Assembly: GCA_028277605.1 (NCBI GenBank)
Contig: JANQFZ010000050.1
Span: 1-64,000, forward strand
DNA length: 64,000 nucleotides
Reading direction: 5' to 3'
From: Vallitaleaceae bacterium
GTDB lineage: Bacteria; Bacillota; Clostridia; Lachnospirales; Vallitaleaceae
In this document: positions 18,681 through 27,930 of the stretch, piece by piece
Position numbering within the stretch: position 1 is the stretch's first letter
Layout of the letters: each line of letters begins with the position of its first letter
The notes under the pieces: generated by a model
What the model was told of the DNA's origin: nothing
Seen by the model: the letters and a program-made list of their open reading frames with translations, nothing else
Databases searched by the model: none
Position numbers and translations under genes: made by a program

Positions 18681-19628
18681 TTAGAGCTGTTTGCTAGCTT
18701 CTTCAATCAGCTTCTTCTTAATTGAATTCAACGATCCGGTTAAAGAACATCCAGCAGCTTTTGTATGTCCACCGCCGCCAAACTGCTGGGCAATATGACA
18801 AACATTGACGTGACCTCTTGATCTTAAGCTGACCTTATACATATCACTATTCATTGGATAAATAAATACAGCACATTCTGTTCCTTTAACTTCATTCATC
18901 ATTGCAATAATGCCATCCGTATCATTTTTATCAGCTTGAACGGATTGCATTTGCTTGGGTGTCAGCGAAGAAATAATGAGCTTATCATCTAGTGCTAACT
19001 CTGCCTGCTGACAAGCGATACCTAATAACTTAAATGCTGTAAAAGACTTATAAAAAAACAGTTGATTAATAATCTCTGTGGCATTGATACCATATTTTGT
19101 AAGCTCTCCAGCAATTCTATGGGTTTCATAACCTGTACTATCGTGTTTAAAAACTCCTGTATCATAAATAATACCCGTATAGAGAGCTTCAGCTATAGCT
19201 TTATCTAAAACACTTGTATCCGCTAACATACTGTAGAGAATCTCACAGGTTGAACTAACATCTGTTACAACGTAGTTTCTTTGAGCAAATCCTATATTAC
19301 TTACATGATGGTCAATATTCACAGTTAGTTTAGAGCGATTAAAAGCAGGGACAGCTTTACCTAATCTACTCTTATCCCCACAATCTACGGAAATAAACAG
19401 GTCTATTTCTTCATCCTTAACCGATGCTTCTACTTTATCTATAACCTTTAAGAAATTATAGGTATCTGCAATATCCACTAAAATAGGTGTAGATGAAATA
19501 CCATACTTCTCTAGAATTTGAACTAAAGCTAAACAAGCACCAATACAATCCCCATCAGGATGAATATGCCCAGCGATAACTATCGTTTTACAATCTTTTG
19601 CCAAATCAATAAGTTCTTGCATTAACAT
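18681..19628 (-). CDS. nrnA: DHH/DHHA1 phosphoesterase, bifunctional oligoribonuclease/pAp phosphatase
   Basis: Degrades nano-RNA and dephosphorylates 3'-phosphoadenosine-5'-phosphate. The 315-aa protein has HIHPDGDCIGACLAL near 20-34, VDCGD near 81 and the DHH triad NIDHHVSNIGF near 105, with metal-binding Asp/His residues. The C-terminal DHHA1 domain ends in GGGHTKAAGCS near 290. It sits between rbfA and truB, the usual clostridial arrangement. The ATG has GAAGGGG at eight nt. Confidence 0.93.
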   Translation of the reverse strand: MLMQELIDLAKDCKTIVIAGHIHPDGDCIGACLALVQILEKYGISSTPILVDIADTYNFLKVIDKVEASVKDEEIDLFISVDCGDKSRLGKAVPAFNRSKLTVNIDHHVSNIGFAQRNYVVTDVSSTCEILYSMLADTSVLDKAIAEALYTGIIYDTGVFKHDSTGYETHRIAGELTKYGINATEIINQLFFYKSFTAFKLLGIACQQAELALDDKLIISSLTPKQMQSVQADKNDTDGIIAMMNEVKGTECAVFIYPMNSDMYKVSLRSRGHVNVCHIAQQFGGGGHTKAAGCSLTGSLNSIKKKLIEEASKQL

Positions 19629-19685
19629 ACTAACTACCCCTTCGTACTATGAACCATTAAAAGTTCACTTTAACTTTTCATTGGT

Positions 19686-20054
19686 TTACTCTTCGCCTTT
19701 TTCCTGTTTTTTTAATTGATCGATTTTCTTTGACATTTCTATGCCGTACTCAATAGATTGATCAAGAATAAAGGTCATCTCAGGCGTATTTCTAAGATTA
19801 ATCAGCTTAGCTAATTTATTCTTAATATATCCTGTTGAATGAACAAGCCCGTCTATGGTATTCTTACTCTCTTCATCATTGGCTAAAACACTGACATACA
19901 CCTTGCAATATTTTAAATCAGGTGTTGTATCCACTCTAACTACACTGGTCATAGGATGAATCCTAGGATCCTTTAACTCACTTCTCATAATTTGACTAAG
20001 CTCTCTCTTGATTTCTTCGTTAATTTTGATAATTCTATTATTACTTTTTCTCAT
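19686..20054 (-). CDS. rbfA: 30S ribosome-binding factor A
   Basis: Late 30S maturation factor that binds the 5' region of 16S rRNA. The 122-aa KH-fold protein shows RINEEIKRELSQIM-like spacing near residues 8-23, LKDPRI near 27 and LKYCKVYVSV near 47, with the TPEMTFILDQSIEYG segment near 88. It is downstream of infB as usual, but separated by 164 nt that contain a strong hairpin. The C-terminal tail is short and basic/acidic. Confidence 0.95.
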   Translation of the reverse strand: MRKSNNRIIKINEEIKRELSQIMRSELKDPRIHPMTSVVRVDTTPDLKYCKVYVSVLANDEESKNTIDGLVHSTGYIKNKLAKLINLRNTPEMTFILDQSIEYGIEMSKKIDQLKKQEKGEE

Positions 20055-20075
20055 GTCATTAACCCTCTCACCTAA

Positions 20076-20127
20076 TACATTAGAAAATCATAAATGCTAA
20101 AATCGTATCTTATGAGTTTCTAATGTA
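20076..20127 (-). promoter_or_regulatory. Long hairpin in the leader of rbfA
   Basis: On the minus strand TACATTAGAAA pairs with TTTCTAATGTA, continued inward after a short offset by TCATAA/TTATGA around a 16-nt loop. No U-run follows. It lies about 20 nt before the rbfA start and may tune transcription or translation between infB and rbfA. Confidence 0.5.
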
Positions 20128-20218
20128 ATACTACTTCTTTCATATATCTTTTATAACTTAAATATAGTATATGAATAACCTTTGATATCTATAGAATTAA
20201 TTAGTCATTAACATTTAG

Positions 20219-22270
20219 TTACCGTGGTATTTCTTCCATAATAAAGGCTTCAACTACATCGCTTTCTTTTAAGTCATTGAATTTCTCCAACATCAACCCA
20301 CATTCATATCCTGAATTAACTTCTTTGACATCATCCTTGAATCTCTTCAATGAACTTAACTGTCCTTCATAGACGACTATACCATTACGTACTAAGCGGA
20401 CACCAGAATTTCTCATAATCTTACCATCTTGAACATAAGAACCTCCTATAGTTCCAATGCCTGAAGCCTTATAGATTTGTCTGATTTGAGCATGCCCGAT
20501 AACTTTTTCAACAAATTCTGGATCTAGCATACCTTTCATGGCTGCTTCTATATCCTCTATGGCGTTGTATATGACTCGATACAACCGAATATCAATCTGC
20601 TCAGATTCTGCCACAGCTTTAGCACTTGTTTCTGGTCTTACATTAAAACCAATAATAATAGCATTAGAAGCAGATGCTAACATAACGTCTGATTCATTAA
20701 CAGCTCCAACTCCACCGTGGATAACTTTGATAACAACCTCTTCGTTAGAGAGTTTCATTAAGCTCTGTTTAACGGCTTCAACAGAACCTTGAACATCAGC
20801 CTTTACAACAACATTTAACTCTTTGACCGTACCAGATTGAATCTGATTAAAGAGATCATCCAAAGTTACTTTGGATGGCGTATGTTGTATAAGCTTTTCT
20901 CTTTCTCTTTCTTGTACTTTCTTTGCCACATGCCTTGCTTCTCTTTCATTTTTAGCGGTATAAAAGGCATCCCCAGCTATAGGTACTTCGGATAAACCAA
21001 GAATTTCAACTGGTGTAGAAGGACCTACTGCTTTAACACGTCTCCCTTTATCATCAATCATAGCCCTTATTCTACCATTAGCCGTACCAGCTACAACAGA
21101 ATCTCCTACCTTTAAGGTTCCTTGTTGAACAAGAACAGTAGCAACTGGACCTCTTCCTTTATCTAATTGGGCTTCTACAATTGTACCTCTTGCCTTCTTA
21201 TTTGGATTAGCTTTTAGCTCTTCCATTTCTGATACTAATAGAATCATTTCAAGTAATTGGTCTAAATTGGTTTCTTCTACGGCTGAGACAGGTACACAGA
21301 TTGTATCACCGCCCCAATCCTCAGAGACTAGCTCATATTCTACCAATTCTTGTTTTACTCTATCAGGATTAGCGCCAGGCTTATCAATTTTATTGATGGC
21401 AACGATAATCTGAACGCCCGCTGCTTTAGCATGGTTAATTGCTTCAACTGTCTGAGGCATTACACCATCATCTGCTGCAACCACAAGAATCGCTATATCG
21501 GTTGCCATAGCTCCTCTAAGTCTCATAGCTGTAAAAGCTTCATGTCCTGGTGTATCTAAGAAAGTAATATTCTGCTTATTAATAGAAATTACAGAGGCAC
21601 CAATGTGCTGTGTAATGCCCCCTGCCTCCTTAGCGGTTACATTACTCTTTCTTATAGCATCCAATAAAGAGGTTTTTCCATGATCAACATGCCCCATCAC
21701 AACAACAACAGGCGGTCTTGATTCTAAGTTATCTTGGTCTTCCTCTTCTTCTCTAAAAAACTCTTCTAGGATATCTCTTTCTTCTTCTAGTTCAGCAATA
21801 AAATCAAAGTCTTCAGCAATTTGACTTGCTTGTTCAAAGTCTATTTCTTGGTTAGCAGATGCCATAATACCTTTTAGCATAAGATTCTTAATTACTTCTG
21901 ATACAGGCTTACTTAGTTTTTCAGCAAGTTCTTTAACAGTAATCTTATCCGGAATGAGAATCTCACTTAATTCTTCTTCGTCTTTTACAGACGGTTCAAT
22001 ATCGTCCTGCTCTATATTCTTTTTCTTATTATTGTTTTTTTCACCTTTATCTTTTTTATTGACGGGCTGCTTAACCTCTTGTATTTCAACTTTTGGCTCT
22101 TCTGACACTTTTTCTGAAGTTAACACCTCTAATATCTTATCTACTTGTTCATCTGTCAAAGAACTCATGTGATTCTTTACGGATATATTTAAATCTCGTA
22201 ATTTGGTTATCAGTTCTTTATTACTTATTTCTAATTGTTTGGCAACTTCGTATACACGAATCTTAGACAT
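20219..22270 (-). CDS. infB: Translation initiation factor IF-2
   Basis: GTPase that brings initiator tRNA to the 30S subunit. The 683-aa protein starts with an IF2N helix ([15 protein letters not shown]), then a charged linker (about 55-95), a second IF2N region and the G domain: GHVDHGKTS near 193 (G1), DTPGH near 239 (G3) and NKIDKP near 293 (G4). Domains II-IV follow to the C-terminus. GGAGGTGG precedes the ATG. It follows ylxQ closely, and the order rimP-nusA-ylxR-ylxQ-infB is the standard operon. Confidence 0.98.
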   Translation of the reverse strand: MSKIRVYEVAKQLEISNKELITKLRDLNISVKNHMSSLTDEQVDKILEVLTSEKVSEEPKVEIQEVKQPVNKKDKGEKNNNKKKNIEQDDIEPSVKDEEELSEILIPDKITVKELAEKLSKPVSEVIKNLMLKGIMASANQEIDFEQASQIAEDFDFIAELEEERDILEEFFREEEEDQDNLESRPPVVVVMGHVDHGKTSLLDAIRKSNVTAKEAGGITQHIGASVISINKQNITFLDTPGHEAFTAMRLRGAMATDIAILVVAADDGVMPQTVEAINHAKAAGVQIIVAINKIDKPGANPDRVKQELVEYELVSEDWGGDTICVPVSAVEETNLDQLLEMILLVSEMEELKANPNKKARGTIVEAQLDKGRGPVATVLVQQGTLKVGDSVVAGTANGRIRAMIDDKGRRVKAVGPSTPVEILGLSEVPIAGDAFYTAKNEREARHVAKKVQEREREKLIQHTPSKVTLDDLFNQIQSGTVKELNVVVKADVQGSVEAVKQSLMKLSNEEVVIKVIHGGVGAVNESDVMLASASNAIIIGFNVRPETSAKAVAESEQIDIRLYRVIYNAIEDIEAAMKGMLDPEFVEKVIGHAQIRQIYKASGIGTIGGSYVQDGKIMRNSGVRLVRNGIVVYEGQLSSLKRFKDDVKEVNSGYECGLMLEKFNDLKESDVVEAFIMEEIPR

Positions 22271-22288
22271 GATACCACCTCCGAATGA

Positions 22289-22591
22289 TTACTGTTGGTA
22301 TTGCTTAAGTAAACCTTTTGCAAAACCATCGTCTAATATAGCTATAGATGCTCTGTATGTTTTACCCACTGCTTGACCAAGTGTTTCCTTTGTTCCATAT
22401 ATGATAGCTGTTGTCTGATGATTATGGCAAAGACTGGTTAGAGTCTTTGTAGTATTCTCCGATGCATCTCCTGCTAGGATGACCAGCTTTGCTCTTTTTT
22501 CTTTCACCGATTTTTCTACCATAAATTCACCAGAACTTAATTGTCCTGCTTTGGCACATATGCCCAAAAACGAGAGAAATTTATCTTTCAT
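22289..22591 (-). CDS. ylxQ: L7Ae-family ribosomal/K-turn-binding protein YlxQ
   Basis: Small RNA-binding protein of the L7Ae/L30e/S12e/Gadd45 family that binds kink-turn RNA. About 100 aa with FLGICAKAGQLSSGE at the N-terminus, AKLVILAGDASENT near 34 and YGTKETLGQAVGK near 64. I use the ATG at 22591; a TTG at 22603 is also possible but its Shine-Dalgarno is too close. It overlaps the end of ylxR by 11 nt. The precise cellular role is not established. Confidence 0.85.
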   Translation of the reverse strand: MKDKFLSFLGICAKAGQLSSGEFMVEKSVKEKRAKLVILAGDASENTTKTLTSLCHNHQTTAIIYGTKETLGQAVGKTYRASIAILDDGFAKGLLKQYQQ

Positions 22592-22853
22592 TAATGTTTT
22601 CAAATGCCTCCCTTAACGTTTCGTAGACGTCACTAGGTATATTTTCTTTAAAGGACTTTTCTAGACCTCTATTTTTTATGGCTTTTTCTAGACAGTCACT
22701 ATTAGGACAAATATAGGCACCTCGTCCATTCTTCTTTCCAGTACTGTCTACAAATATCTCACCCTCTTTATTCTTCACAATACGTATCATTTGTCTTTTA
22801 TCTTTCATTTCTTGACATCCGATACATTTTCTTAGTGGAATTTTTTTGGGCAT
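22581..22853 (-). CDS. ylxR: YlxR-family RNA-binding protein
   Basis: Conserved 90-aa protein of the YlxR family encoded in nusA-infB operons. It has the family motif RKCIGCQEMKDKRQMIRIV near residues 8-26 with a cysteine pair, and KKNGRGAYICPNSDCLEKA near 40-58, the GRGAY signature. Family members are described as nucleoid- or RNA-associated regulators. It overlaps ylxQ, suggesting coupled translation. Confidence 0.9.
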   Translation of the reverse strand: MPKKIPLRKCIGCQEMKDKRQMIRIVKNKEGEIFVDSTGKKNGRGAYICPNSDCLEKAIKNRGLEKSFKENIPSDVYETLREAFENINER

Positions 22854-22881
22854 GTAACCACCCCTAGCTTTATAGTTTTAT

Positions 22882-23943
22882 TTATTCTTCATCAGGTATA
22901 AAATTGGTTTGCATTGCTTGAGTCTCACTTTTAATATCTATTCTATAACCTGTTAATTTAGCTGCTAACCTAGCGTTCTGACCTTCTTTACCAATGGCTA
23001 ATGACAGCTGATAATCTGGTACAATGACTTTCGCACTTTTATCCTCTTCATCAACCACCACTTTGACAACCTTTGATGGGCTTAATGCTGATGAAATATA
23101 GTTGATAGCATTATCATCCCAAGGAATAATATCTATTTTTTCACCTCTAAGTTCATTGACAATAATTGACACCCTTGCACCGTTATGACCCACACAAGAG
23201 CCCACTGGATCAACATCTGGATGATTGGAATAAACCGATATTTTTGTTCTAGAACCCGGTTCTCTAGAAACACCTTTTATCTCTACAATGCCATCATGTA
23301 CTTCAGGCACCTCTTGCTCAAATAAACGTTTGATAAGTTCTGGATGCGTTCTAGAAATGTAGATTTTTGGTCCTTTTGTACTTTCCTTAACCTCAAGTAC
23401 ATAGACTTTATACCTCTCATTAGGTAGATATTTTTCTCCAGGCACGCGTTCTTTTTCAGTTAAAATGGCGTCTACTTTACCTAAATTGACAATGACGTTA
23501 TCGCGAACCTTTCTTTGAATAATACCAGTAATTATATCCTTTTCTTTGGTTATATATTGGTTAAAAAGCACTTCTCTTTCAGCTTCTCTAATTTTCTGTA
23601 CGACAACCTGTTTAGCTTTTTGTGCTGCTATTCTTCCAAAGTTCTTGGGAGTTACTTCAATAATTACAATATCCCCAATCGTGTAATCAGATCGTAGCTC
23701 TCTGGCATCTTCCAGACTAATGGTTAAATGTGGATCGGTCACTTCTTCAACAACTTCTTTTTCAGCATAAACTGAAACTTCTCCTTTATCACGGTCAATT
23801 TCCACTTTAATGTTTTGAGATGTTCCATAATGATTTTTACAGGCTGTTACCAATGAGCTTTCTATTGCTTCAATAAGAATGTCTTTGCTAATCCCCTTAT
23901 CTCTCTCTATCTGGCTTAATGCTTGAATAAACTCAGCATTCAT
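22882..23943 (-). CDS. nusA: Transcription termination/antitermination factor NusA
   Basis: RNA polymerase-associated factor controlling pausing, termination and antitermination. Over 353 aa: N-terminal polymerase-binding domain (1-125) with the start MNAEFIQALSQIERDKGIS, S1 domain (about 130-200) with GIIQRKVRDNVIVNLG, and two KH domains (about 230-345) with DPVGSCVGHNGARVSIIVNEL and LAIGKEGQNARLAAKLTG. It lacks the C-terminal acidic repeats of proteobacterial NusA, which is normal for Firmicutes. AAGGAGG precedes the ATG. Confidence 0.97.
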   Translation of the reverse strand: MNAEFIQALSQIERDKGISKDILIEAIESSLVTACKNHYGTSQNIKVEIDRDKGEVSVYAEKEVVEEVTDPHLTISLEDARELRSDYTIGDIVIIEVTPKNFGRIAAQKAKQVVVQKIREAEREVLFNQYITKEKDIITGIIQRKVRDNVIVNLGKVDAILTEKERVPGEKYLPNERYKVYVLEVKESTKGPKIYISRTHPELIKRLFEQEVPEVHDGIVEIKGVSREPGSRTKISVYSNHPDVDPVGSCVGHNGARVSIIVNELRGEKIDIIPWDDNAINYISSALSPSKVVKVVVDEEDKSAKVIVPDYQLSLAIGKEGQNARLAAKLTGYRIDIKSETQAMQTNFIPDEE

Positions 23944-23973
23944 CTTAATCCTCCTTATAAGACCTTTTATTTA

Positions 23974-24441
23974 TTAAAATTCAATAGCCAATCTTACTAT
24001 TGCAATGTCTGAGCGCTTTAAAACCTTTTCATTACCTGCTTCTATCTCTAGCGTTAGCGTTTCTTTATCATAAGATTTTAATAGACCTTCAAATTGTTTT
24101 TGTTTATCTATTGGCTTATAAAGCTTAATTTCAATTTTCTTGCCAAGATTTCTTTGATAGTCTTTTTCTTTTTTAAGGGGGCGGTCAAGACCTGGCGAAC
24201 TAACTTCAAGTATATAGGGATTGACTATCGGATCCTTCTCATCAAGCTTTTGTTCCAACTTTCGGCTAACAAATTCACAATCATCTACGGTTATGCCGCC
24301 TTCTTTATCAATGAAAACTCTCAAATACCATTGACCTGCTTCTTTTACATATTCTACATCCACAAGCTCAAAATGGTGTTCGTCAATAATTGATATGAGC
24401 AAAGACTCTGTTAGTCCTTCAATTTGTTCTCTAAATGACAT
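23974..24441 (-). CDS. rimP: Ribosome maturation factor RimP
   Basis: 30S assembly factor needed for the S12/16S body region. The 155-aa protein has an N-terminal alpha/beta domain with LVDVEYVKEAGQWYLRVFID near 26-45 and DCEFVSRKLEQKLDEKDPI near 54, then the YILEVSSPGLDRPLKKEKDY family core near 77-96. A C-terminal Sm-like beta barrel follows. First gene of the rimP-nusA-ylxR-ylxQ-infB operon, with a very good promoter and a tetraloop hairpin in its leader. Confidence 0.95.
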   Translation of the reverse strand: MSFREQIEGLTESLLISIIDEHHFELVDVEYVKEAGQWYLRVFIDKEGGITVDDCEFVSRKLEQKLDEKDPIVNPYILEVSSPGLDRPLKKEKDYQRNLGKKIEIKLYKPIDKQKQFEGLLKSYDKETLTLEIEAGNEKVLKRSDIAIVRLAIEF

Positions 24442-24495
24442 GCCGCTATCACCCTTTCATTTCAGTCGTATGCATCATAGCCTAAACAATTAACA

Positions 24496-24517
24496 AGAGT
24501 GGACTTACGTCCACTCT
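24496..24517 (-). promoter_or_regulatory. GTAA-loop hairpin in the rimP leader
   Basis: A perfect 9-bp stem AGAGTGGAC/GTCCACTCT closes a GTAA tetraloop. It lies in the transcript between the rimP promoter and start codon. A similar hairpin is common before rimP in Firmicutes, from memory. Only a short TT follows, so strong termination is unlikely. Confidence 0.6.
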
Positions 24518-24545
24518 ATCTAGTAACTCGAATATACTAAATGTT

Positions 24546-24574
24546 ATTATATCATTTTAACCATTTTTTTTCAA
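24546..24574 (-). promoter_or_regulatory. Predicted sigma-A promoter of the rimP-nusA-infB operon
   Basis: TTGAAA (24574-24569) and a perfect TATAAT (24551-24546) with 17-bp spacing on the minus strand. It lies directly after the spoIVA stop codon, separating the sporulation gene from the translation operon. Confidence 0.8.
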
Positions 24575-24581
24575 GCTTAAA

Positions 24582-26060
24582 CTATAAAATAATACAAATC
24601 AAACCACCGCCAGCTTCATTGACTATTTTCTGAAGCGTTTCTTGAAGCTTTTCCTGTGCATCTGGTGGCATACGATAGATTTTATTTTGAAGCCCTTCAT
24701 TCACCAAATCATACAGCGATTTACCAAACATGTTGGATTCCCATATCTTTTCAGGTTCCTTTGAGAATTCACTCTTAATATACTGTATGAATTCTTCTGA
24801 TTGTTCTTGTGTACCCACCATTGGAGAAACCTCAGTTTCTACATTTGCTCGTATCATATGTATGCTGGAACCTACCGCTTTTATTTTAACTGCATATTGG
24901 CTACCCTGTCGAATAATTTCAGGGTCTTCTAATGAAAGTTCCTCTAATAGAGGATTCACAATACCATAGCCCTTCATCTTAACATCCTTTAGAGCTGCTG
25001 ATATTTTATCATACTCATTTTTAACTTTCCCCATTTTTTTGAGCAGGGAAATGAATTGATACTCGCCTCCAATATCTGTTCCAGTATAATCGCTAAGAAC
25101 TTTGTAGTAGTATTCATCACTAAAATTAATATCAATATCTGCACAGCCAGTTGATAGATCGATTTTATCCAGTCTAACTTTGCTGATATAATCATTTTCC
25201 ATAGTTTCAAAACCATTATCCTTAATATCTTTGATTGATCCAGTGTTGGACATAATGTCTTTAACTGTTGTAATAAGAGCATCTTTTATCCAATGTTCAT
25301 CATCCAGCATTTCTATCCATTTGGGAACATTAAAATTAATGTAGGATAATGGAAATTCCATTAGGACATTTTCTAATATCGTTACAACGTCTTCCTTTTT
25401 TAGCTGGTCACAATTGACAGGAAGGACGGGAACGCTATATTTAGCTTCCATAGCTTTTGCAGTCTGTGTCGTATCATCTGAGTAGGGTCTAAGTGAATTT
25501 AATACAACTACATAAGGCTTTCCTAAGCCATTTAGTTCGTTAATCGTTCTTTCTTCTGCCTGTATGTAGTTTTCTCTTGGTATTTCCCCAAATGAACCAT
25601 CAGTTGTAATAACAACGCCTATAGTGGAGTGCTCATTGATAACTTTTTTGGTACCAATTTCTGCTGCTTGAGTAAATGGAATATCATCTTCATACCAAGG
25701 AGTCTTAACCTTTCTTTCCTCCTCATTTTCTAAATGTCCACTCGCTCCATTAACCATATACCCCACACAGTCAATCATTCGAATATTAAACTCTAAATCC
25801 TCAAGAATGGTTACTTTAGCTGCATCCTTAGGAATAAACTTTGGTTCAGTGGTCATGATTGTCTTGCCAGCAGCACTCTGTGGAAGTTCGTCCTTAGTTC
25901 TCTCTCGACTATGTACGTTCTCTATATTAGGCAAAACCAATAAATCCATAAACCGCTTAATAAATGTTGATTTACCTGTTCTAACCGGTCCAACAACTCC
26001 GATGTAGATATCGCCATTTGTCCTAGCTCTTATATCGCTGTAAATATCATATTCAGCCAC
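24582..26060 (-). CDS. spoIVA: Stage IV sporulation protein A
   Basis: Mother-cell ATPase that polymerises on the forespore surface to make the basement layer of the spore coat. It starts near MAEYDIYSDIRARTNGDIY and shows the Walker A-like GVVGPVRTGKSTFIKRFM near residues 21-38. The middle domain carries VITTDGSFGEIPRENY near 158. The conserved extreme C-terminus GGGLICIIL anchors through SpoVM in Bacillus. I chose the GTG at 26060, with GGAGG nine nt before it; this gives exactly 492 aa, the Bacillus length. A sigma-E-type promoter lies 37 nt upstream. No spoVM gene was recognised in the window. Confidence 0.97.
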   Translation of the reverse strand: MAEYDIYSDIRARTNGDIYIGVVGPVRTGKSTFIKRFMDLLVLPNIENVHSRERTKDELPQSAAGKTIMTTEPKFIPKDAAKVTILEDLEFNIRMIDCVGYMVNGASGHLENEEERKVKTPWYEDDIPFTQAAEIGTKKVINEHSTIGVVITTDGSFGEIPRENYIQAEERTINELNGLGKPYVVVLNSLRPYSDDTTQTAKAMEAKYSVPVLPVNCDQLKKEDVVTILENVLMEFPLSYINFNVPKWIEMLDDEHWIKDALITTVKDIMSNTGSIKDIKDNGFETMENDYISKVRLDKIDLSTGCADIDINFSDEYYYKVLSDYTGTDIGGEYQFISLLKKMGKVKNEYDKISAALKDVKMKGYGIVNPLLEELSLEDPEIIRQGSQYAVKIKAVGSSIHMIRANVETEVSPMVGTQEQSEEFIQYIKSEFSKEPEKIWESNMFGKSLYDLVNEGLQNKIYRMPPDAQEKLQETLQKIVNEAGGGLICIIL

Positions 26061-26096
26061 AACTAACATCCTCCTAAACTTAATCTCTCATAATTA

Positions 26097-26124
26097 AATA
26101 TATGATGCTTATGTGGGAATATGA
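26097..26124 (-). promoter_or_regulatory. Predicted sigma-E promoter of spoIVA
   Basis: TCATATT (-35, 26124-26118) and CATATATT (-10, 26104-26097) with a 13-bp gap on the minus strand resemble the sigma-E consensus. spoIVA is a known sigma-E gene in Bacillus. It lies immediately after gpsA. Confidence 0.6.
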
Positions 26125-26141
26125 CTAAAGCTTATTTTGGG

Positions 26142-27140
26142 TTAATCTACATGTTCCTCTTTTTTATCTCTTAACATCAATTCATCGACAGCACTTCTTG
26201 GTTCTTTATCATGAAACAATACGTCATTGACTTGCTGAATAATAGGTAACTCCACATTAACTTTCTTAGCCATATGTATAGCTGCCTGAGCTGTATAGAC
26301 TCCCTCTACAACCATATTGACTTCTTCTAATGCTTGTTCTAGAGAGCAGCCCTTGCCTATTAATAGTCCTGCTTTTCTATTTCTACTATGTCTGCTGGTA
26401 CAGGTAACAATTAAATCGCCAATCCCTGATAAACCATTAAAGGTTTCTCTTTTAGCTCCCATTGCTTCGCCTAGTCTTGTGATTTCTGTAATACCCCGAG
26501 TCATAAGAGCCGCTTTTGTATTATCTCCGTATCCTAAGCCATCCGATATACCAGCTGCTAATGCAATGACGTTCTTTAAAGAACCGCCCATCTCAATACC
26601 AATTACATCTGTACTTGTATAAACTCGAAAAGTCTTATTCATAAATATATCCTGAACCTTCTCTGCAACACTCTGATTCTCAGAGCCTACAACACAAGTT
26701 GTCGGTAATTCTCTAGCTACTTCTTCAGCATGGCTGGGACCAGATAGGACAGCAAATGAACCAGACTTAATTTCGTCCTCAATGACTTGCAGCAAGGTGA
26801 ACAAGGTATTGTCCTCTAATCCTTTTGCAGCATTTACAATAATTTGTTCCTCACTAGTATAGTCCACCATAGAATGTGCGGTAGTTCTAACATACTTTGA
26901 TGGTACAGCCATAACTAGTAATTCTTTTCCTCTTATTGCATTTTTTAAATCATGAGTTATCTTTATTGACTCATTTAAGTGTATACCCGGTAATTTTCTC
27001 TTATGCTCTCTAAAGGTGCGTAGCATCTCTACTTCCTCTTCAATTACTGACCAAAGTGTCACATCATGTCCATTATTATCAAGAAGAACTGCTAAAGCAG
27101 TCCCCCAGCTCCCAGCACCTATAACACCAATACGTGACAA
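26142..27140 (-). CDS. gpsA: NAD(P)H-dependent glycerol-3-phosphate dehydrogenase
   Basis: Reduces dihydroxyacetone phosphate to sn-glycerol-3-phosphate, the backbone precursor of phospholipids. The Rossmann motif VIGAGSWGTALA is at about 5-16. Other signatures are NAAKGLE near 104, LSGPSHAEEVARELPT near 136 and the catalytic MGGSLKNVIALAAGI near 186, with RGITEI further on. The TTG start has GGAGG seven nt upstream. It follows plsY across a perfect 16-bp hairpin, so plsY and gpsA act in successive steps of glycerolipid synthesis. Confidence 0.96.
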   Translation of the reverse strand: MSRIGVIGAGSWGTALAVLLDNNGHDVTLWSVIEEEVEMLRTFREHKRKLPGIHLNESIKITHDLKNAIRGKELLVMAVPSKYVRTTAHSMVDYTSEEQIIVNAAKGLEDNTLFTLLQVIEDEIKSGSFAVLSGPSHAEEVARELPTTCVVGSENQSVAEKVQDIFMNKTFRVYTSTDVIGIEMGGSLKNVIALAAGISDGLGYGDNTKAALMTRGITEITRLGEAMGAKRETFNGLSGIGDLIVTCTSRHSRNRKAGLLIGKGCSLEQALEEVNMVVEGVYTAQAAIHMAKKVNVELPIIQQVNDVLFHDKEPRSAVDELMLRDKKEEHVD

Positions 27141-27160
27141 AAGAATACCTCCTTTTAAAT

Positions 27161-27204
27161 AAAGAATTAAGAATGACTATAACGCCTATCATTCTTAATT
27201 CTTT
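27161..27204 (-). promoter_or_regulatory. Perfect 16-bp hairpin before gpsA
   Basis: AAAGAATTAAGAATGA and its exact reverse complement are separated by 12 nt. The stem ends about 10 nt before the gpsA Shine-Dalgarno, and only a weak T-rich stretch follows on the minus strand. It may be an attenuator or a stability hairpin between plsY and gpsA. Confidence 0.6.
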
Positions 27205-27321
27205 GTTACAATTTATTTTGTAACGAATAAACCTTTCATTTATCCATTATTATTATCCCTAACCAACTTCTATTGGCACTTGCTATCTAACATCACTGTT
27301 ATGATACATTCTCCAATTTCA

Positions 27322-27930
27322 TTAAACCTTTGCTTTTCTCTTTTTCTTACCCAGCTTATTCTCACTGCCAGACAGCAGTCTTTTTATATTCTCACGATGC
27401 TGGTATAGGGCAGACCCCATAAGTATTAAGCCCACAATTAAATATTCAATTTCATTGGTATGCATAAAATACATAGAAATAGGTACAGAGATTACCATAA
27501 GTATGGATCCCAAGGATACAAATCGTGAAATCCCTATAACGATACCCATAATACCTATTGCGATAAGACCAACTCTCCAATCTGTTGCTACAAGCAGTCC
27601 TAACGTAGAAGCAATTCCTTTGCCTCCTTTAAAATTAAGAAATACTGGCCAGTTATGTCCAATTACAACACCTAGTCCAGCATAAAAACCAAGTATATTA
27701 CTATTAAATAAGGCTTTACATAGTAGTACGGCAAGTACAGCTTTTAGGAAGTCTGCAAGGAAAGTGATAACCCCTGCTTTCCATCCCATTGTGCGAATAA
27801 CATTGGTTGTACCTGAATTACCACTTCCATAGTTTCTAATATCAATACGTTCTTTGTATTTCCCAAGAATAAAAGCTGTCTGAAAACATCCAATTAAATA
27901 GCCTATAGCCACACATAAGACTCTATCCAT
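27322..27930 (-). CDS. plsY: Acyl-phosphate:glycerol-3-phosphate acyltransferase
   Basis: Membrane acyltransferase that makes lysophosphatidate from acyl-phosphate (the PlsX product) and glycerol-3-phosphate (the GpsA product). About five hydrophobic segments span 202 aa. PlsY motifs are GSGNSGTTNVIRTMG near 36-50, GHNWPVFLNFKGGKGIAST near 92-110 and YQHRENIKRLL-like near 176-188. Its ATG overlaps the der stop codon. The C-terminal tail is very basic (KKKRKAK). Confidence 0.95.
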   Translation of the reverse strand: MDRVLCVAIGYLIGCFQTAFILGKYKERIDIRNYGSGNSGTTNVIRTMGWKAGVITFLADFLKAVLAVLLCKALFNSNILGFYAGLGVVIGHNWPVFLNFKGGKGIASTLGLLVATDWRVGLIAIGIMGIVIGISRFVSLGSILMVISVPISMYFMHTNEIEYLIVGLILMGSALYQHRENIKRLLSGSENKLGKKKRKAKV

